Source: Streptomyces sp. WELS2
GTDB lineage: Bacteria; Actinomycetota; Actinomycetes; Streptomycetales; Streptomycetaceae
NCBI RefSeq assembly: GCF_013870595.1
Contig: NZ_JACBWZ010000002.1
Location: 1-46,531, forward strand
Direction: 5' to 3'
Length of the DNA: 46,531 nucleotides
The notes beneath the pieces were generated by a model. The model worked only from the letters and a program-made list of their open reading frames with translations, searched no databases and was not told the DNA's origin. Shown in pieces: positions 24,601-33,800 of the stretch. A program made the position numbers and the translations under genes. Each line of letters begins with the position of its first letter. The stretch's first letter is position 1.

Positions 24601-25380
24601 CCCCAGCGGCCGGCCTTCCTCGGACGCGCCCACGGCCGCCGCGAGCCGTCGCAGCAGCATCCCGACGTCCGTGCCCTGCGCGCCGTCGTAGGTGTGGAAC
24701 TCGTCCACGACGACGTAGCGGATGTCCGACCCCCGCCACAGCGGCGCGTCGTCGGCGCGCTGGAGGAGAAGGTCCAGCATCTTGTAGTTCGTTATCAAGA
24801 TGTCCGGCGGCGACAGCTGCATGTCCGAGCGCCGCGTCAGCACCTTCTCGTACCGCGTCGCGGCCCGCTCGCCGATGTACAACCCCGCCGACAGCTTCCC
24901 CAGTGCGGCATTCTCCGTGAGCAGCTCGTTGATGCGCTGCGCCTGGTCGGTGGCGAGGGCGTTCATCGGGTACAGGAACACCGCCTTGACCCCGCCCCTG
25001 CCTGCCTCGCGCTCCCGGCGACAGTGGTCCAGCACGGGGTAGAGGAACGACTCCGTCTTGCCGGAACCGGTACCCGTGGTGACCAGCGTTGGCTGAGGGG
25101 TGTGCCCGTGCGCGGAGCTCAGCCGCGCGAAGGCGACTGCCTGGTGTGCGTAGGGCCGGAACCCCTCCCGCTGCCACTCCAGGTGCTTACGCCATGTCTC
25201 GTCGGCGACGGTGAACGGCGTCCGGATCCGCAGATACGGGCCCCGGAACATCCCCGACGTCTCATCCCCGAGAAACCGGTGCAGCGCCTCCCGCGCCCCC
25301 TCATCGGTGAGCGCGTACGTGGTGGACAGGTACTGCAGCAGGCTCTCCTTGAGCCCCCGCGCCTGAAGCGTCGGCCTCAC
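18652..25380 (-). CDS. Giant DEAH helicase with DUF1998 and Vsr/DUF559-like tail (DrmA/DrmB-like)
   Basis: 2242 aa from GTG 25380, which overlaps the methylase stop by 4 nt. Superfamily 2 motifs: TTGTGSGKTESF near residue 103, VVVDEFHTYDG near 225 and TSATLASG near 265. Then a very long insert carries Cys pairs of zinc-ribbon type (CRDCGRSGW, CPACGERN). The second helicase half has TPTLEMGIDIGDL and QQVGRAGRR near 1080-1116. A DUF1998 region at about 1540-1710 has VCTACGAA, FDSLPGGTGYLDRL and CHRCLHRY. The end (about 2160-2235) contains GFELGPSRWQVDFAWPMPGL and KIAVVLD ... RRDAAYAEDGWTV, recalling Vsr/DUF559 nucleases. Functionally it combines what DISARM splits between DrmA (helicase) and DrmB (DUF1998). 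Role: DNA translocation in anti-phage restriction, by family precedent. Confidence 0.85.
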   Translation of the reverse strand: MRPTLQARGLKESLLQYLSTTYALTDEGAREALHRFLGDETSGMFRGPYLRIRTPFTVADETWRKHLEWQREGFRPYAHQAVAFARLSSAHGHTPQPTLVTTGTGSGKTESFLYPVLDHCRREREAGRGGVKAVFLYPMNALATDQAQRINELLTENAALGKLSAGLYIGERAATRYEKVLTRRSDMQLSPPDILITNYKMLDLLLQRADDAPLWRGSDIRYVVVDEFHTYDGAQGTDVGMLLRRLAAAVGASEEGRPLGKICPVATSATLASGTDEDGVARLLEVATHVFGTEFTPEAIVGENRLSVEEFLPLGAVMMQPMPTPDELLALPDPASGEEALLDLIQKVTDVRDLDPFVLGGNLKRHLFTRAVMQALGGEVKTSAEVLDVMWRAGAAGWSEAVARQPEKAAEALARFVALLSYARDPESSPAAPRPFVHVEVHQWARSVSRLLRGVLPWPKAQFRWDAAGMADASAADGGRTAPVTTATSGQSANLFLPAIYCRDCGRSGWAVFSPESDDHDVQFDTHKIRRASLGQDKARVRNLIAATDREAREGSGAALLTAASGKQGSAASQGAGGILMVLDGTRKRLRLPDPLNDYDRETKEPRLTARDSAFVLVNFGETANTAAKEDWCPACGERNAIRYLGTGAAAMAAASITQLFTGGELDKELREDKTLMFNDSVQDAAHRAGFVANRSYTFSLRALLADHLRHAEPTALNDLIANVVEATTDKDTLSAVVPPDLHGFKGVDRLLSGQGRGGDLKTWRLIGQRLAFETLMEFGFRSRNGRTLELTRTAAAQVRIDDPAAVIALARQVHEECVRDGLPLVPQDDARYLAFVRIFLERLRTRGAVAHQWLDKYIDEAGTSRYFIWGKRAPGMRAFPKGIAAPVFLLGQPKSGSEFDFATGRLSWYERWAGRCLELPRELVPELWSRLLPELASMGLLSARTPNDTSVRVYGLKPGNIEAQLLDDEQVRISYVRCPVCFWEQTVHPSLLDQWHDQPCPSYRCRKGRLVAGDRPEGLGIHHRDRDYATDYYRRLYLQAGTYQVVTAEHTGMLTRHQREKVEEAFKRGGGFKDPNVLSCTPTLEMGIDIGDLSAVVLAALPRRPASYAQQVGRAGRRTGNAFLLTIPDRRRRDLYFLERPKDLIAGTIVPPGCYLSAVEILRRQYLAHLLDLAAAGRLVRADGIVLRALPHKAPRLFGPSGYLADLVEVAIAQGEELAKGFLRLFPTGVSDQAKADLTAYATHGLRSAVEEAEREWRRAEDALRARLREIDEAHGELHDSDPDQARQKAELDAERRGVGRQLLHLGDTSAQSALCDLGLLPNYALIDSATTLSATLYGEDGIDPKTGKVVYSSETLSYERPRRLAIQELAPGNTFYVNGYRHEITGLELSTGGRQEWRTWRVCPGCGYVRTENAAEDRSACPRCKTSQIADDGSCLFQVVEPATVTSRDKREDARIRDDKDDRDRRAYTVVDAVDIPVEKIERGLSWRHARETFGVDYCRSAVIRRINVGPVRYDAPARDDFAGHLVRLNPFHVCTACGAASADGRPVFDHDTDALDSAAARAPQLKHHRPWCPLRRGKKRESVTQEPVLLAHQLQTEALRILIPAATADVDAKVHSFRAALRLGVDLHFGGDPQHLDTTVASMPDNDSGERRWFLVLFDSLPGGTGYLDRLTDPAAFRDTLAQAYESLKACPCAEEQRRACHRCLHRYTPEQFQDVVSRQATLTMLESLLFTGEGEDGWQTTQVEHTGLVGLDAQVESDLEARFLAALRDWVKVTGDASLDEDGHASGHLRFTDGSDVLHWRLTAQRQREGTRTDFTFTRVGGPQQSVDVYLEGFRFHASREHNRIADDAARRTRLRADGKIVFQITWADIDLFEQRPTRTKPVWPPYRGTAQEQAKAAYEQYGGNRAHFGEAVFTNPIDTLIAYLRDPDSERWARRARALVTGLTAVPDTTAVAATGKRGELVTALRDQLASLGASEHRPKPAVPDAAGIGPVHLFRTRDEHGLPIVFALDAADPENLRWTALTVLDDTEAVLDTEEHKLRWRSWLYWTNITQFLSLAGGDGVQLAASRAADFEVEVLAVCGGLGELDSLTAATAPAVEPAARPAAPEPSADSAAEAALRRIIRDAAWDEDILEILREEPDEAPDLLRLAETLANHGKQAPVFGFELGPSRWQVDFAWPMPGLKIAVVLDHYGDDDAEAQRRDAAYAEDGWTVRTAAEWLDHLDTLLEQLPDTEGTTR

Positions 25381-28300
25381 GGCTTCGGCACCTCCTGCTT
25401 CACCGGATCCCACTCACCGCGGGCGACGGCATCGTCGAGTCGCTTCTGGAAATAGGCATGCGCCTCGCGCATCTCTGTTTCCCGGTCCGCCTTATAGAAC
25501 GGGGCGGTATAACCATCAGGGACAGGCGTTTTGGGCATGGGGTTGTGCTCAGGATCCTGCTGGTACGCGGCGAAGGCCGGATCCTGCCTGTATGCCTCGA
25601 ACTGCGCCCAGCTTTCCTTCGTCTGCCGCTGACCGATCGTGCGTGCATTGCCCGCAATCTTCCAGCCCTCGGCGTCGAACCAGGTCACGGCCTCGTACTT
25701 CTGCAGCACGGGGAACCGACCCCGGTACGCGGCGATGAGCGCATCGGCGTCCATGCCGAGCCACACGGCAACCAGCGCGTCGATCTCCACCAGGGCGGAG
25801 CGCCGGGCCCGCTCGCTGCGGAGAGGGGTTTCGGGGCGCCAGTCCGGGGTGACGTCTTGGAGAGGCTGGAGGCCCGGCCAGTTGTACGCCCAGGTCTCTT
25901 GGTCAAGCCAAGCGGCGTCGTACAGCTCGGCCCAGAGGTCTGCATACGCGCGGGTAAGGCAGTTGAGACGGAGGGTACGGAGAAGGAGCGCTGGCGCGAG
26001 TGGATGGTGAGGCGCAGGCGCTGGAAGGCCGCTTGCCCGGCCGACATCGAGATGGCCTGTGCCTGTTACTCGCAGCAGGTAGTCGATGGGAAGGGCGGCC
26101 CACATGCCAGCCTGGAGAACGGTGCTGCGATTGTCCAGAATCCATGCGCTACGAACAACGTTTGTGTGCGCAGCGCCACGCGGGATAAGAGTTGCGTAGA
26201 GACTACGCTCGGTGTCCGGCGCAATCATCTCTCGCCAGGCCAGCCGATAGAACGTGGTGTAGCGCCGACGCGCTCGCTGCACCAGCATTGCTTCAACTCG
26301 GTCTGGAGTCACCTGCGCCTCGGGTGTGTTCTCTGCTCTGGCAATTTGAAGTCGAGCGCGGGCGACCGCCTTCTCGCTGCAGCGCAGGCGAGTTAGAACT
26401 CGGTAGTCCACCCAACGGTCCTGAGCGGCCAGATATGCCTGACCCCTACCCGCGGACCGAACATACTCCGTGTCAGGCACGAAGTCAGGGGAAAGAGTGA
26501 CGAGGTCGGTGCCATACGGTTCGTTCGTGTTGGCGTCATGACGCTTAAACACCGGGGTAGCGACACTCAGTTGGGTGCCTTTAAGAATGACGTGACGCCA
26601 GCGGTCCGGCTGGTACTCCTGGCCTGTGATGGGGTCGGGGCGGTTGTAGTCGATCAGGTTGTCCTTCTTGGCGCCGCTCTCGTCGTATCCCCTTGTGACC
26701 TGTGGCGATAGCACAGCCAGCCGCACCGGGTAGTCCGCCAGAGCCGCGATAGCGGACGCTTCCGCCGTGCTGACGGGGAACAGAAGACGGGCCTGCTCCA
26801 CCGGCTTGTCTGCTTCGTCCAACAGTCGCTGCCAGGTGGACAGCAGATCTGTGTTCACCCGGACAACACGAGCTCGATGCGGACGCTCGTCGTACGCTCC
26901 ACCGCGATACCGGATACCTGGGCCTTCTCCAGAACCGTCATGCTGAGAAGACAGGCGTAGCGCATCAGTCGAGACCAGCCAAGAAAGGTGGTCGAATTCA
27001 ATCTCTCTCGGATTTCCGTAGACGTGTACTCCGAAGTGGCTGGACTCGCCGACGGGCTTCTGGAAGAAGCGGTGGCCTGGATTGAAAAAATCCCCGTGGA
27101 TGCGCAGTCTCCTATATGCCGCCTCCCGGAGTTTGGCCTCCTTTTCGCCGGTGAAGTGCGTGTCTGGGTGCACCATGCCAGCGGTCCCGTCCGTTGAGGT
27201 GTGCGCCCACACCTGACACATGAACGCCCGGTACAAATCCGGTTGGGTTCCCGTCAAAAGTGGGTACATCTGTGGCGAGCCAAACACGGCGACTTGGGCC
27301 GTCGTGTTTGTAAGTTCGCCAACAATGTACTGGTGAGCGTCGGAAGACCCCAGAACTTTTCGGCGCCGACGGTCCTTTTCGGCGATGGACGCCTTTTCCT
27401 CCAGCTCAAACCATGGCTCGTGCTCCGCGAGCACAGCCGATTCGCTCCAGCGGGGGCGCACCCAAGGCGGATTCCCCACCTGGATATCGAATCCGCCGCC
27501 TCGTGCGAAGACCAAAGCGAACTCAAGCTCCCAGTGCAGGAAGCCCTGCTCCTTGGCGATGTCCCGTACCTCACGGAGCCACGGGAAGCGGTCCTCCGGG
27601 TTGCCGATGTCCATGCCCATGAAGTGCGGAAGCGTCTCCTCGAAGGTTTTGAGCGCATCGAGGCTTGTGAAGCTGTCGATGAGCGTGCCTTCGGGCACGT
27701 CGGCCGTGCCCAGCATCGCTTCCAGAAAATCGAGCCAGTCGTCGAGATCCTTGAGCGGTACGATCGTCCGCCGCTCGGATGCCTTGGGCTTCGGTGTCGT
27801 GGCCTTCTTCTCTGCTTTCGGCTTCAGCTCCTTGACCTCTACCACCGCATCATCGGTGGTCAATTCGAGGTCTTCGAAACTTGTTTGCTCATGGCCGAGC
27901 GAGAACAGAGCGGTCGCCTCGACGAAGCGCGGTACGGGCCTCGGAGCCGGAACCGTCGCTGGCTCTGAGGCAGCCGGAGTCAGCGGCTCCGGCTCCATTC
28001 CGCCACCGCTGAGAAGCGCAGCGAGGCTGTCCGTCCCGGCGACGACCGAGTGCGCTGCGTACTCACCGGCTGTTCCGTCCAGCAGCCCGGCTTTGTCGAC
28101 CGGCCAGAACCACAACGCACACCAGGCGTCCATGATCTTCTTCAAGCGCCAGTACGGAGTGTCCGCAGCGTTGAAGAGGTCTTCGAGGACCTGTTCCTTA
28201 CGGACGGCCTGGTCGGGACGGTGGAGGAATGCGTACTCGGGCTCAGCCGGGTCGGCACCCCACACGTCGATGCGCCGGGCGATCGCCTGCTCGGAGAGCT

Positions 28301-30866
28301 CCATCCGCTTGACGACCAGCGACCACAAGAACTCCGCCCGCCGCGCGGCGTCCCGGAGCCGCGTGAACTGCGACACCGGCTCCTTCTTCGATCTGCCGGA
28401 CTTGCTGCGCTTGGGGCGCTGGAGGATGCCCTTCTTCCAGGCGGCGAGCTGCTCGACGCCCTCCTTGGCGAGTTCCTTGGCGTCCTTGGATCCCGCGACC
28501 GCTGCCCATCCCGGGCTCGGCAGCAGGAACTGGTGCACCGCGTCCTCGGGCAGGGTCTGCGGCTCTCCCTCCTTGAGGAACGGCAGCGGCGTCGGGGCCA
28601 AGGCCCCCTTGGCCTTGAGCCATTCCTTCCCGGTGACGTCGTCGGCCGCGTAGACGGCCCGGCGGGCGCCGATGAGGGAGTTGCCTCGGCGCAGGTGCAG
28701 GCCGAACCACGGGGCCCGCATGCCCGGGTGCATGGTGTTGAGCCAGAGCGAGACCTCGGCCAGTTCGACGCCGGTGGCGTTGAGGTCGACGCCGTAGGCG
28801 TTGTGCAGGGCGATGTACGCCTTGACTTTCTGCTTCTCGGTGAGGGCGTCGGCGGTCGGGATGGTGGCGCCCAGTTCGTCCTGCCTGCGGCGCAGGTACT
28901 CCTCGGCGACCTGGTTGATCGCCTCGTTGAGGAAGGCACCGGAGCCGAGGGCCGGCTCGCAGATCTTGTACTTCAGCAGCTCGGATGCGCGGGTCCTGAC
29001 GACGTTGCCGTCGGCGTCGCGCTCCTGGTCGAGGCGGTGCTTGAGGGTGAGCTCGACCGTGACCTGGGTCAGTGACTCCGGGGTGTAGTACGAGGCGGAG
29101 GTTTCGCGGTCCCGGCCGGCGAGGCGGTAGACGAAGGAGCCCTTCGGGTACTTCTTGACGCCGCGCAGGCCCTTGCGGGCGTCGTCCTCGGTGTAGTGGA
29201 CGAGGGTCTTGTCGGGGTACTGGTCCTGCTTGTGCGCGGGGATGAGCCAGGAGCCCTTCTCCGGGTCGCCGCCCTTGGCGACCTCGCACAGCTCTTCCTC
29301 GGCGATGATGCCGGTGTAGGACATCAAGCCTTCGTAGACGGCGCCGAGCTGGTTGATGCCGAGGTTGCGGTAGGAGATGAAGCCGCCTCGCTCGCCGCGT
29401 TTGCCCTTCTTCATGGTGAGGAGGCGCAGCACCTCGTGCAGGGCGGCGTTGCGCAGGCGCAGGTCGAGCCAGCGCGGGTCGGTGTCCTCGTCGCAGCGGG
29501 GGTCGATGACGCCTCGGCCGATGAGGCGGACTGCGGTGGGTTCGAAGAGTTCGCTGCGCAGGGGTTCGAAGCGCAGGCCGCGGTCCTCGCTGCGGCGGGC
29601 GGCTTTCGCCTTGCGGGTTTCCTCGTCGTCGCCGGGCTGGTCGTCGGTTTCCTCGGTGCCGTAGGGGCGGTGGCCGAAGTTGACCTTGTTGAAGAGGACG
29701 TTCAGGGATTCGTAGAGGTGGAAGCCGTTGCGGGCTGCCTCCTCGATGAGTTCCTCGTCGCGTTCGACGAGCTCGCGCAGGCGGGCCATGGAGTAGCCGG
29801 CCTCGTAGCTGCCGTCGTCGGCGGGCAGGATGCCCAGTTCGGGGCGGGCTTCGGCGTAGAGGAGGAAGAGGATCCGGTAGAGGTAGCGCAGGGACTCCCG
29901 GGTGAGTTCCCGGGCGAAGGGGATCTTGGGGCTTTCGATGTCGGCCGGGGTGACGTTGTTCTTCGGGTCGGCCATCCGGGCCAGGACTTCGTTGGCGATG
30001 ATCTCGACCGAGCGCTGGAGGCCGTGGCGCAGTTCGCCGGAGACGCCGGCGGCGTTGGCGCTGGAGGACTTAAGCAGGGCGTCGATGGCCCGGCTCTGGT
30101 CGTTCTCGCCGGGCCGGAGCATCTCCAGGCTGAACAGGACGGCGATGGTGGCGAGTTCGCCTTGTTGGGTGCGGTCGTTGCGTTCCAGTGCCGCGTCGAT
30201 GTTGGCGGCAAGGTAGCGGCCCTCGTTCCAGGACTGGCGGTCGGCCAGGACGAGTACGCCGCCGCACAGCAGCAGGACGAAGCGGGGGTGGGGTCCGCCG
30301 GCCTCGCCGAGTTCGCTCTGGAAGAGCCAGGACGCCAGGGCCGTGCTGGTCTCGTAGGTCTCGCTCGCGCTGACCCGCAGGGGGTGTAGCAGCCGCCCCG
30401 GGCCGGTGGCGTCGAGGGCGGTGTCATTGTCGGCGGCCCAGCCGCAGTCCAGGGCGATGATGCCGTGGCCGTGGTAGGCCACGGTCAGGGTCTGATCGCG
30501 TCCGGCGCGGTGGACGGTGAGCTCGGAGGGCGTGGCCTCGAAGCCGAGGGCGTGCAGGACGGTCTGGTGCCACTCGGTGAGCCGTTTGCGCCACTCGGGG
30601 TTGTTGTGGGTGTTCAGCCGGGCGTCGTCTCCGGCGTCGCGCTCGGCCGCCTCGGCGAAGTAGCTCCGGACGTCCTCGGAGAGGTAGGTGCCGCGCAGGG
30701 AGCGGAGCAGCTCGCGCGGTGTCTTGCGCGGGTCGTTCTCGTCGCCCTCGCGCCGGGTCCAGCTACTGAACAGGCCCTTTTTGAGGTCGGTTGCGAGCTG
30801 TTCGGCGAAGTAGTGCGCGGAGAAGTACTCGCCGCGGTTGCTGAAGGAGTCGAACTCGGTGCTCAT
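25377..30866 (-). CDS. Very large N6-adenine DNA methylase (DrmMI/PglX/Eco57I-like)
   Basis: 1829 aa. An N-terminal region of about 600 residues has no clear catalytic motif. It is followed by SYYTPESLTQ, the SAM-binding motif I CEPALGSGAFLNEA (near 636) and YGVDLNATGVELAEVSLWLNTM. The catalytic NPPW motif appears only near residue 1132, leaving an insertion of nearly 500 residues between them. That insert includes a charged, low-complexity stretch near 980-1040. About 480 residues after NPPW probably recognise target DNA. The family methylates adenine N6 to mark self DNA. No PD-(D/E)XK motif is seen in it. The ATG overlaps the DrmD-like stop by 4 nt. It is larger than typical DrmMI or PglX proteins. 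Confidence 0.87.
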   Translation of the reverse strand: MSTEFDSFSNRGEYFSAHYFAEQLATDLKKGLFSSWTRREGDENDPRKTPRELLRSLRGTYLSEDVRSYFAEAAERDAGDDARLNTHNNPEWRKRLTEWHQTVLHALGFEATPSELTVHRAGRDQTLTVAYHGHGIIALDCGWAADNDTALDATGPGRLLHPLRVSASETYETSTALASWLFQSELGEAGGPHPRFVLLLCGGVLVLADRQSWNEGRYLAANIDAALERNDRTQQGELATIAVLFSLEMLRPGENDQSRAIDALLKSSSANAAGVSGELRHGLQRSVEIIANEVLARMADPKNNVTPADIESPKIPFARELTRESLRYLYRILFLLYAEARPELGILPADDGSYEAGYSMARLRELVERDEELIEEAARNGFHLYESLNVLFNKVNFGHRPYGTEETDDQPGDDEETRKAKAARRSEDRGLRFEPLRSELFEPTAVRLIGRGVIDPRCDEDTDPRWLDLRLRNAALHEVLRLLTMKKGKRGERGGFISYRNLGINQLGAVYEGLMSYTGIIAEEELCEVAKGGDPEKGSWLIPAHKQDQYPDKTLVHYTEDDARKGLRGVKKYPKGSFVYRLAGRDRETSASYYTPESLTQVTVELTLKHRLDQERDADGNVVRTRASELLKYKICEPALGSGAFLNEAINQVAEEYLRRRQDELGATIPTADALTEKQKVKAYIALHNAYGVDLNATGVELAEVSLWLNTMHPGMRAPWFGLHLRRGNSLIGARRAVYAADDVTGKEWLKAKGALAPTPLPFLKEGEPQTLPEDAVHQFLLPSPGWAAVAGSKDAKELAKEGVEQLAAWKKGILQRPKRSKSGRSKKEPVSQFTRLRDAARRAEFLWSLVVKRMELSEQAIARRIDVWGADPAEPEYAFLHRPDQAVRKEQVLEDLFNAADTPYWRLKKIMDAWCALWFWPVDKAGLLDGTAGEYAAHSVVAGTDSLAALLSGGGMEPEPLTPAASEPATVPAPRPVPRFVEATALFSLGHEQTSFEDLELTTDDAVVEVKELKPKAEKKATTPKPKASERRTIVPLKDLDDWLDFLEAMLGTADVPEGTLIDSFTSLDALKTFEETLPHFMGMDIGNPEDRFPWLREVRDIAKEQGFLHWELEFALVFARGGGFDIQVGNPPWVRPRWSESAVLAEHEPWFELEEKASIAEKDRRRRKVLGSSDAHQYIVGELTNTTAQVAVFGSPQMYPLLTGTQPDLYRAFMCQVWAHTSTDGTAGMVHPDTHFTGEKEAKLREAAYRRLRIHGDFFNPGHRFFQKPVGESSHFGVHVYGNPREIEFDHLSWLVSTDALRLSSQHDGSGEGPGIRYRGGAYDERPHRARVVRVNTDLLSTWQRLLDEADKPVEQARLLFPVSTAEASAIAALADYPVRLAVLSPQVTRGYDESGAKKDNLIDYNRPDPITGQEYQPDRWRHVILKGTQLSVATPVFKRHDANTNEPYGTDLVTLSPDFVPDTEYVRSAGRGQAYLAAQDRWVDYRVLTRLRCSEKAVARARLQIARAENTPEAQVTPDRVEAMLVQRARRRYTTFYRLAWREMIAPDTERSLYATLIPRGAAHTNVVRSAWILDNRSTVLQAGMWAALPIDYLLRVTGTGHLDVGRASGLPAPAPHHPLAPALLLRTLRLNCLTRAYADLWAELYDAAWLDQETWAYNWPGLQPLQDVTPDWRPETPLRSERARRSALVEIDALVAVWLGMDADALIAAYRGRFPVLQKYEAVTWFDAEGWKIAGNARTIGQRQTKESWAQFEAYRQDPAFAAYQQDPEHNPMPKTPVPDGYTAPFYKADRETEMREAHAYFQKRLDDAVARGEWDPVKQEVPKP

Positions 30867-33800
30867 CGGTCGGCGTCGCCTCCTTCAGTGGCGGTGAGGG
30901 GTTCGAGGACGGCGAGCAGGCGCAGCATCGGCTCGCCCGTGGTCTCCAGGGATTTGATCAGGCTCAGCCGCCTGCTGGCGCTCAGGTTCACGCCGCGCTT
31001 GCCGGTCCCGTTGATGGAATGCAGCGCTTCCTGCTGCCAGTGCACGACGCGCTTGCGGTACGGAGCCAAGGTGGCCTCGATCTCCTTGGCATACGCCTCC
31101 CGCAATTCCCGCAGATGCCGGTCGGCCCTGTCGATCGCGGCGGGCACCCGAGCGTTCAGCCCAGCGAGGTCACGGGGCGTGGCGCGGCCGGGCATCGTCG
31201 GACCGACCCCGTAGTCTTCCAAAACCTCTGGGGTCAGTGGCGTCACCTGAAGGTCCTCGGGGTCGCCGTGGACGGCCATCCACTCCACGATGGTGGGCCG
31301 GCCCAGCGCGTTGGAGCAGATTCCCTGAACGAGGAACGTCGGGGTACGCACCGAGGCGGCGAGCACCGGAGCCTGGTGACGGCCGATCTCCACGAGCACC
31401 TTGTCCGTCAGCCAGTCCAGGACCGGATGGACATCAGTGACGTAGGAGACGTTCGGCCACTGCGACTTCGAGGACTCCCGGGCCGCCTTGAGGCGCCGGT
31501 CCGCCAGGTCCTTGGAGAAGGTGATACGCATCCGCCCCGGCTCGGCCTTGCGCGGCAGGATCCGCTGCTCGTCAAGGTAGGACTTCGGCAGCGCCTTCAG
31601 CCGATACAACAGGTCACGCGGGGGTTCGAAGGCGATCGTGCCGTCGTCGTCGCGGCGCAGCGCGAGCTGGTCCTCGGGGTTGGGGCGGCAGATCTGACGC
31701 AGTGCCTCGTCGAAGTAGTCGGCGGTGGAGGAGAAGAGACGGGGGACGTTGGCCCGGCGGATCTCGGGGTGCTCCGGCACGGCGCCGACCTGGCCGAGCA
31801 GCCCGGCGAGGAACGCGGCGCCGCCCTGCTGGGACTGCTTGATGGACTCCTCGACGGTCCGGCCGGCGATCAGGTCCTGGGTGAGGCGGTTCTCCTCCTC
31901 CTTGGCCCGGTATAGACCGGTGACCGCTTCGGCCGACCCCTCGATCTTGTGCGCTTCCTCCTCACGCTTGAGGAGCTTCTCGCCCACCAAGCGGTCATCA
32001 AGGGTGCGCGGCTGCCCGGTCGTCTCGTCTGTCCGCCAGGGGATGTCGCTGGTGAGGATCAGGGCGCGGAACTGCGGCTGGTGCGTCTGGCCGTAGCGGT
32101 CGATGCGGCCGTTGCGCTGCTCGATCCGGATCAGGGACCACGGAAGATCGAAGTGGATCAGCCGGTGGCACTGCTGGTGGAGGTTGACACCTTCGGAGGC
32201 GACGTCGCCGGTGAAGAGGATGCGCACGGGGTCGTCCCGCAGCCCGAACTTCTCGACGATGGCTTGCTGCTCCTCGTCGCTGGTCGACTCGCCGTGCATG
32301 ACCTGCACCGCGCCGCCGAAGGCCAGCCACGGCTTCTTCTCATCCGGGCTGGCTCCTCCGCGGGGGAAGCCCAGTGCGGCCGGGACGGTCTGCGCGAGCC
32401 ACTTTAGGGTGGGGATGCGCTCGGAGAAGACCACCACCCGGGTCTCTGAGCCGGGGCCGACCCCCATCTTCCGCAGCTCGGCGACCAGTGCTGCCAGCTT
32501 CGCCGAGTCCTCGTCCTGGATCTTCTCGGCCAGGTCTCTGAGCTCCAGCAGGGCCGCCCGCTCTGCCTGCCGGACCGTTTCCCGCGCGGCAGGATCGACC
32601 TGGCGTGCCGTCTTCTGCCGGCTTTCTGCCACCTGTGCGGCAGGCGGTTCGTCCAGCGTCGCCAGGCGCGTCTTGACGGTCTCCAGCAAAGCCTTGTGCG
32701 AGGACAGGAACGACTTCAGCAACTGGTACGGCACCAGCTGGTGCCGGCTGACCGACGGCTGGTCCGGGTCGGCCGGGATCCAGCGTGTGGCCAGCTCCTG
32801 GAAGACGGCGAGTTCCTTCTCACCGGCCGGGACATGGATCGGCTGGGAGGGACCGCGGTCGGCCCAGGCACCCTTCAGCGAGTCACGGACCTCCGCCGAG
32901 GTCTTCGTACGCCGGATGTACAGGTGCTCGAGATCCTTCACCTCGTACTTGGACGGATTGGCGATGGCCGCCTCGTCCAGCATCCTGATCAGCTCGGCGA
33001 ACGAGGCGGCGTCCCCGTTGTGGGGAGTGGCCGACGCCAGGACGAGCGCGTCGGTCTTACGGGCCAGCAGACGGGCCAGAGCGTTGTTCTTGGTGCCCCG
33101 GTTGACGAGGTTGTGGGACTCGTCGATGACGACGGCATCCCAGTCGGTGTGCTCCAGGTGGTGCGCGTAGACGTCGCTTTTGAGCGTGTCCACGGAAATG
33201 ATGGCGCGCTTGAAATACGCGAAAGGATTGCGGCCGGCCGGGATGTCCTGCTGGATGCGCTGGATACCGGTGGAATCCAGGCGCACCAGCGGGATCGCGA
33301 ACCGGGTCCACAGCTCCCGCTGGAACTGCTCCAGCACATGCTGCGGGGTGACGACCAGGATGCGCTCGCCGCGCCCCCGCCGGATCAGCTCGGCCAGCAG
33401 CACGCCGATCTCCAGGGTCTTGCCCAGGCCCACCACGTCCGCGATCAGGATCCGTGGTTGCGGGTTCTTCATCGACAGCGCGAGCTCGGCCGGGCGCAGC
33501 TGGTGAACCTGCTGGTCCATGAGGAAGCCGTCGGCCAGGGCGAGGCCGTGCTCGGTCTGCGGCAGGTAGGTCTTGCGCATCACCGCTTCGAGGAACAGAC
33601 GGCCGCGCCGGTGGTTCGGTGAGTCGTCCGCGACGAGCTGCGTCTGCCGTGGGTCCAGTACCTGGATGTCGTCGAGCCGGCTGTAGAAGACGGCGTCCGT
33701 GCCGCGGACGAAGGGCGAGACGCCGGTGACCTCGACCATCCATCCGTCGTGCCGGGTGTCCTTGCAGTTGCGCACCAGCCACAGCTCGTCCCGCACCAGT

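Noticed and set aside
22207-25455. Plus-strand open frame of about 1080 codons
   Set aside because: Antisense to the giant helicase, which has full motifs; the shadow has a repetitive Arg/Pro-rich composition and no ribosome site.
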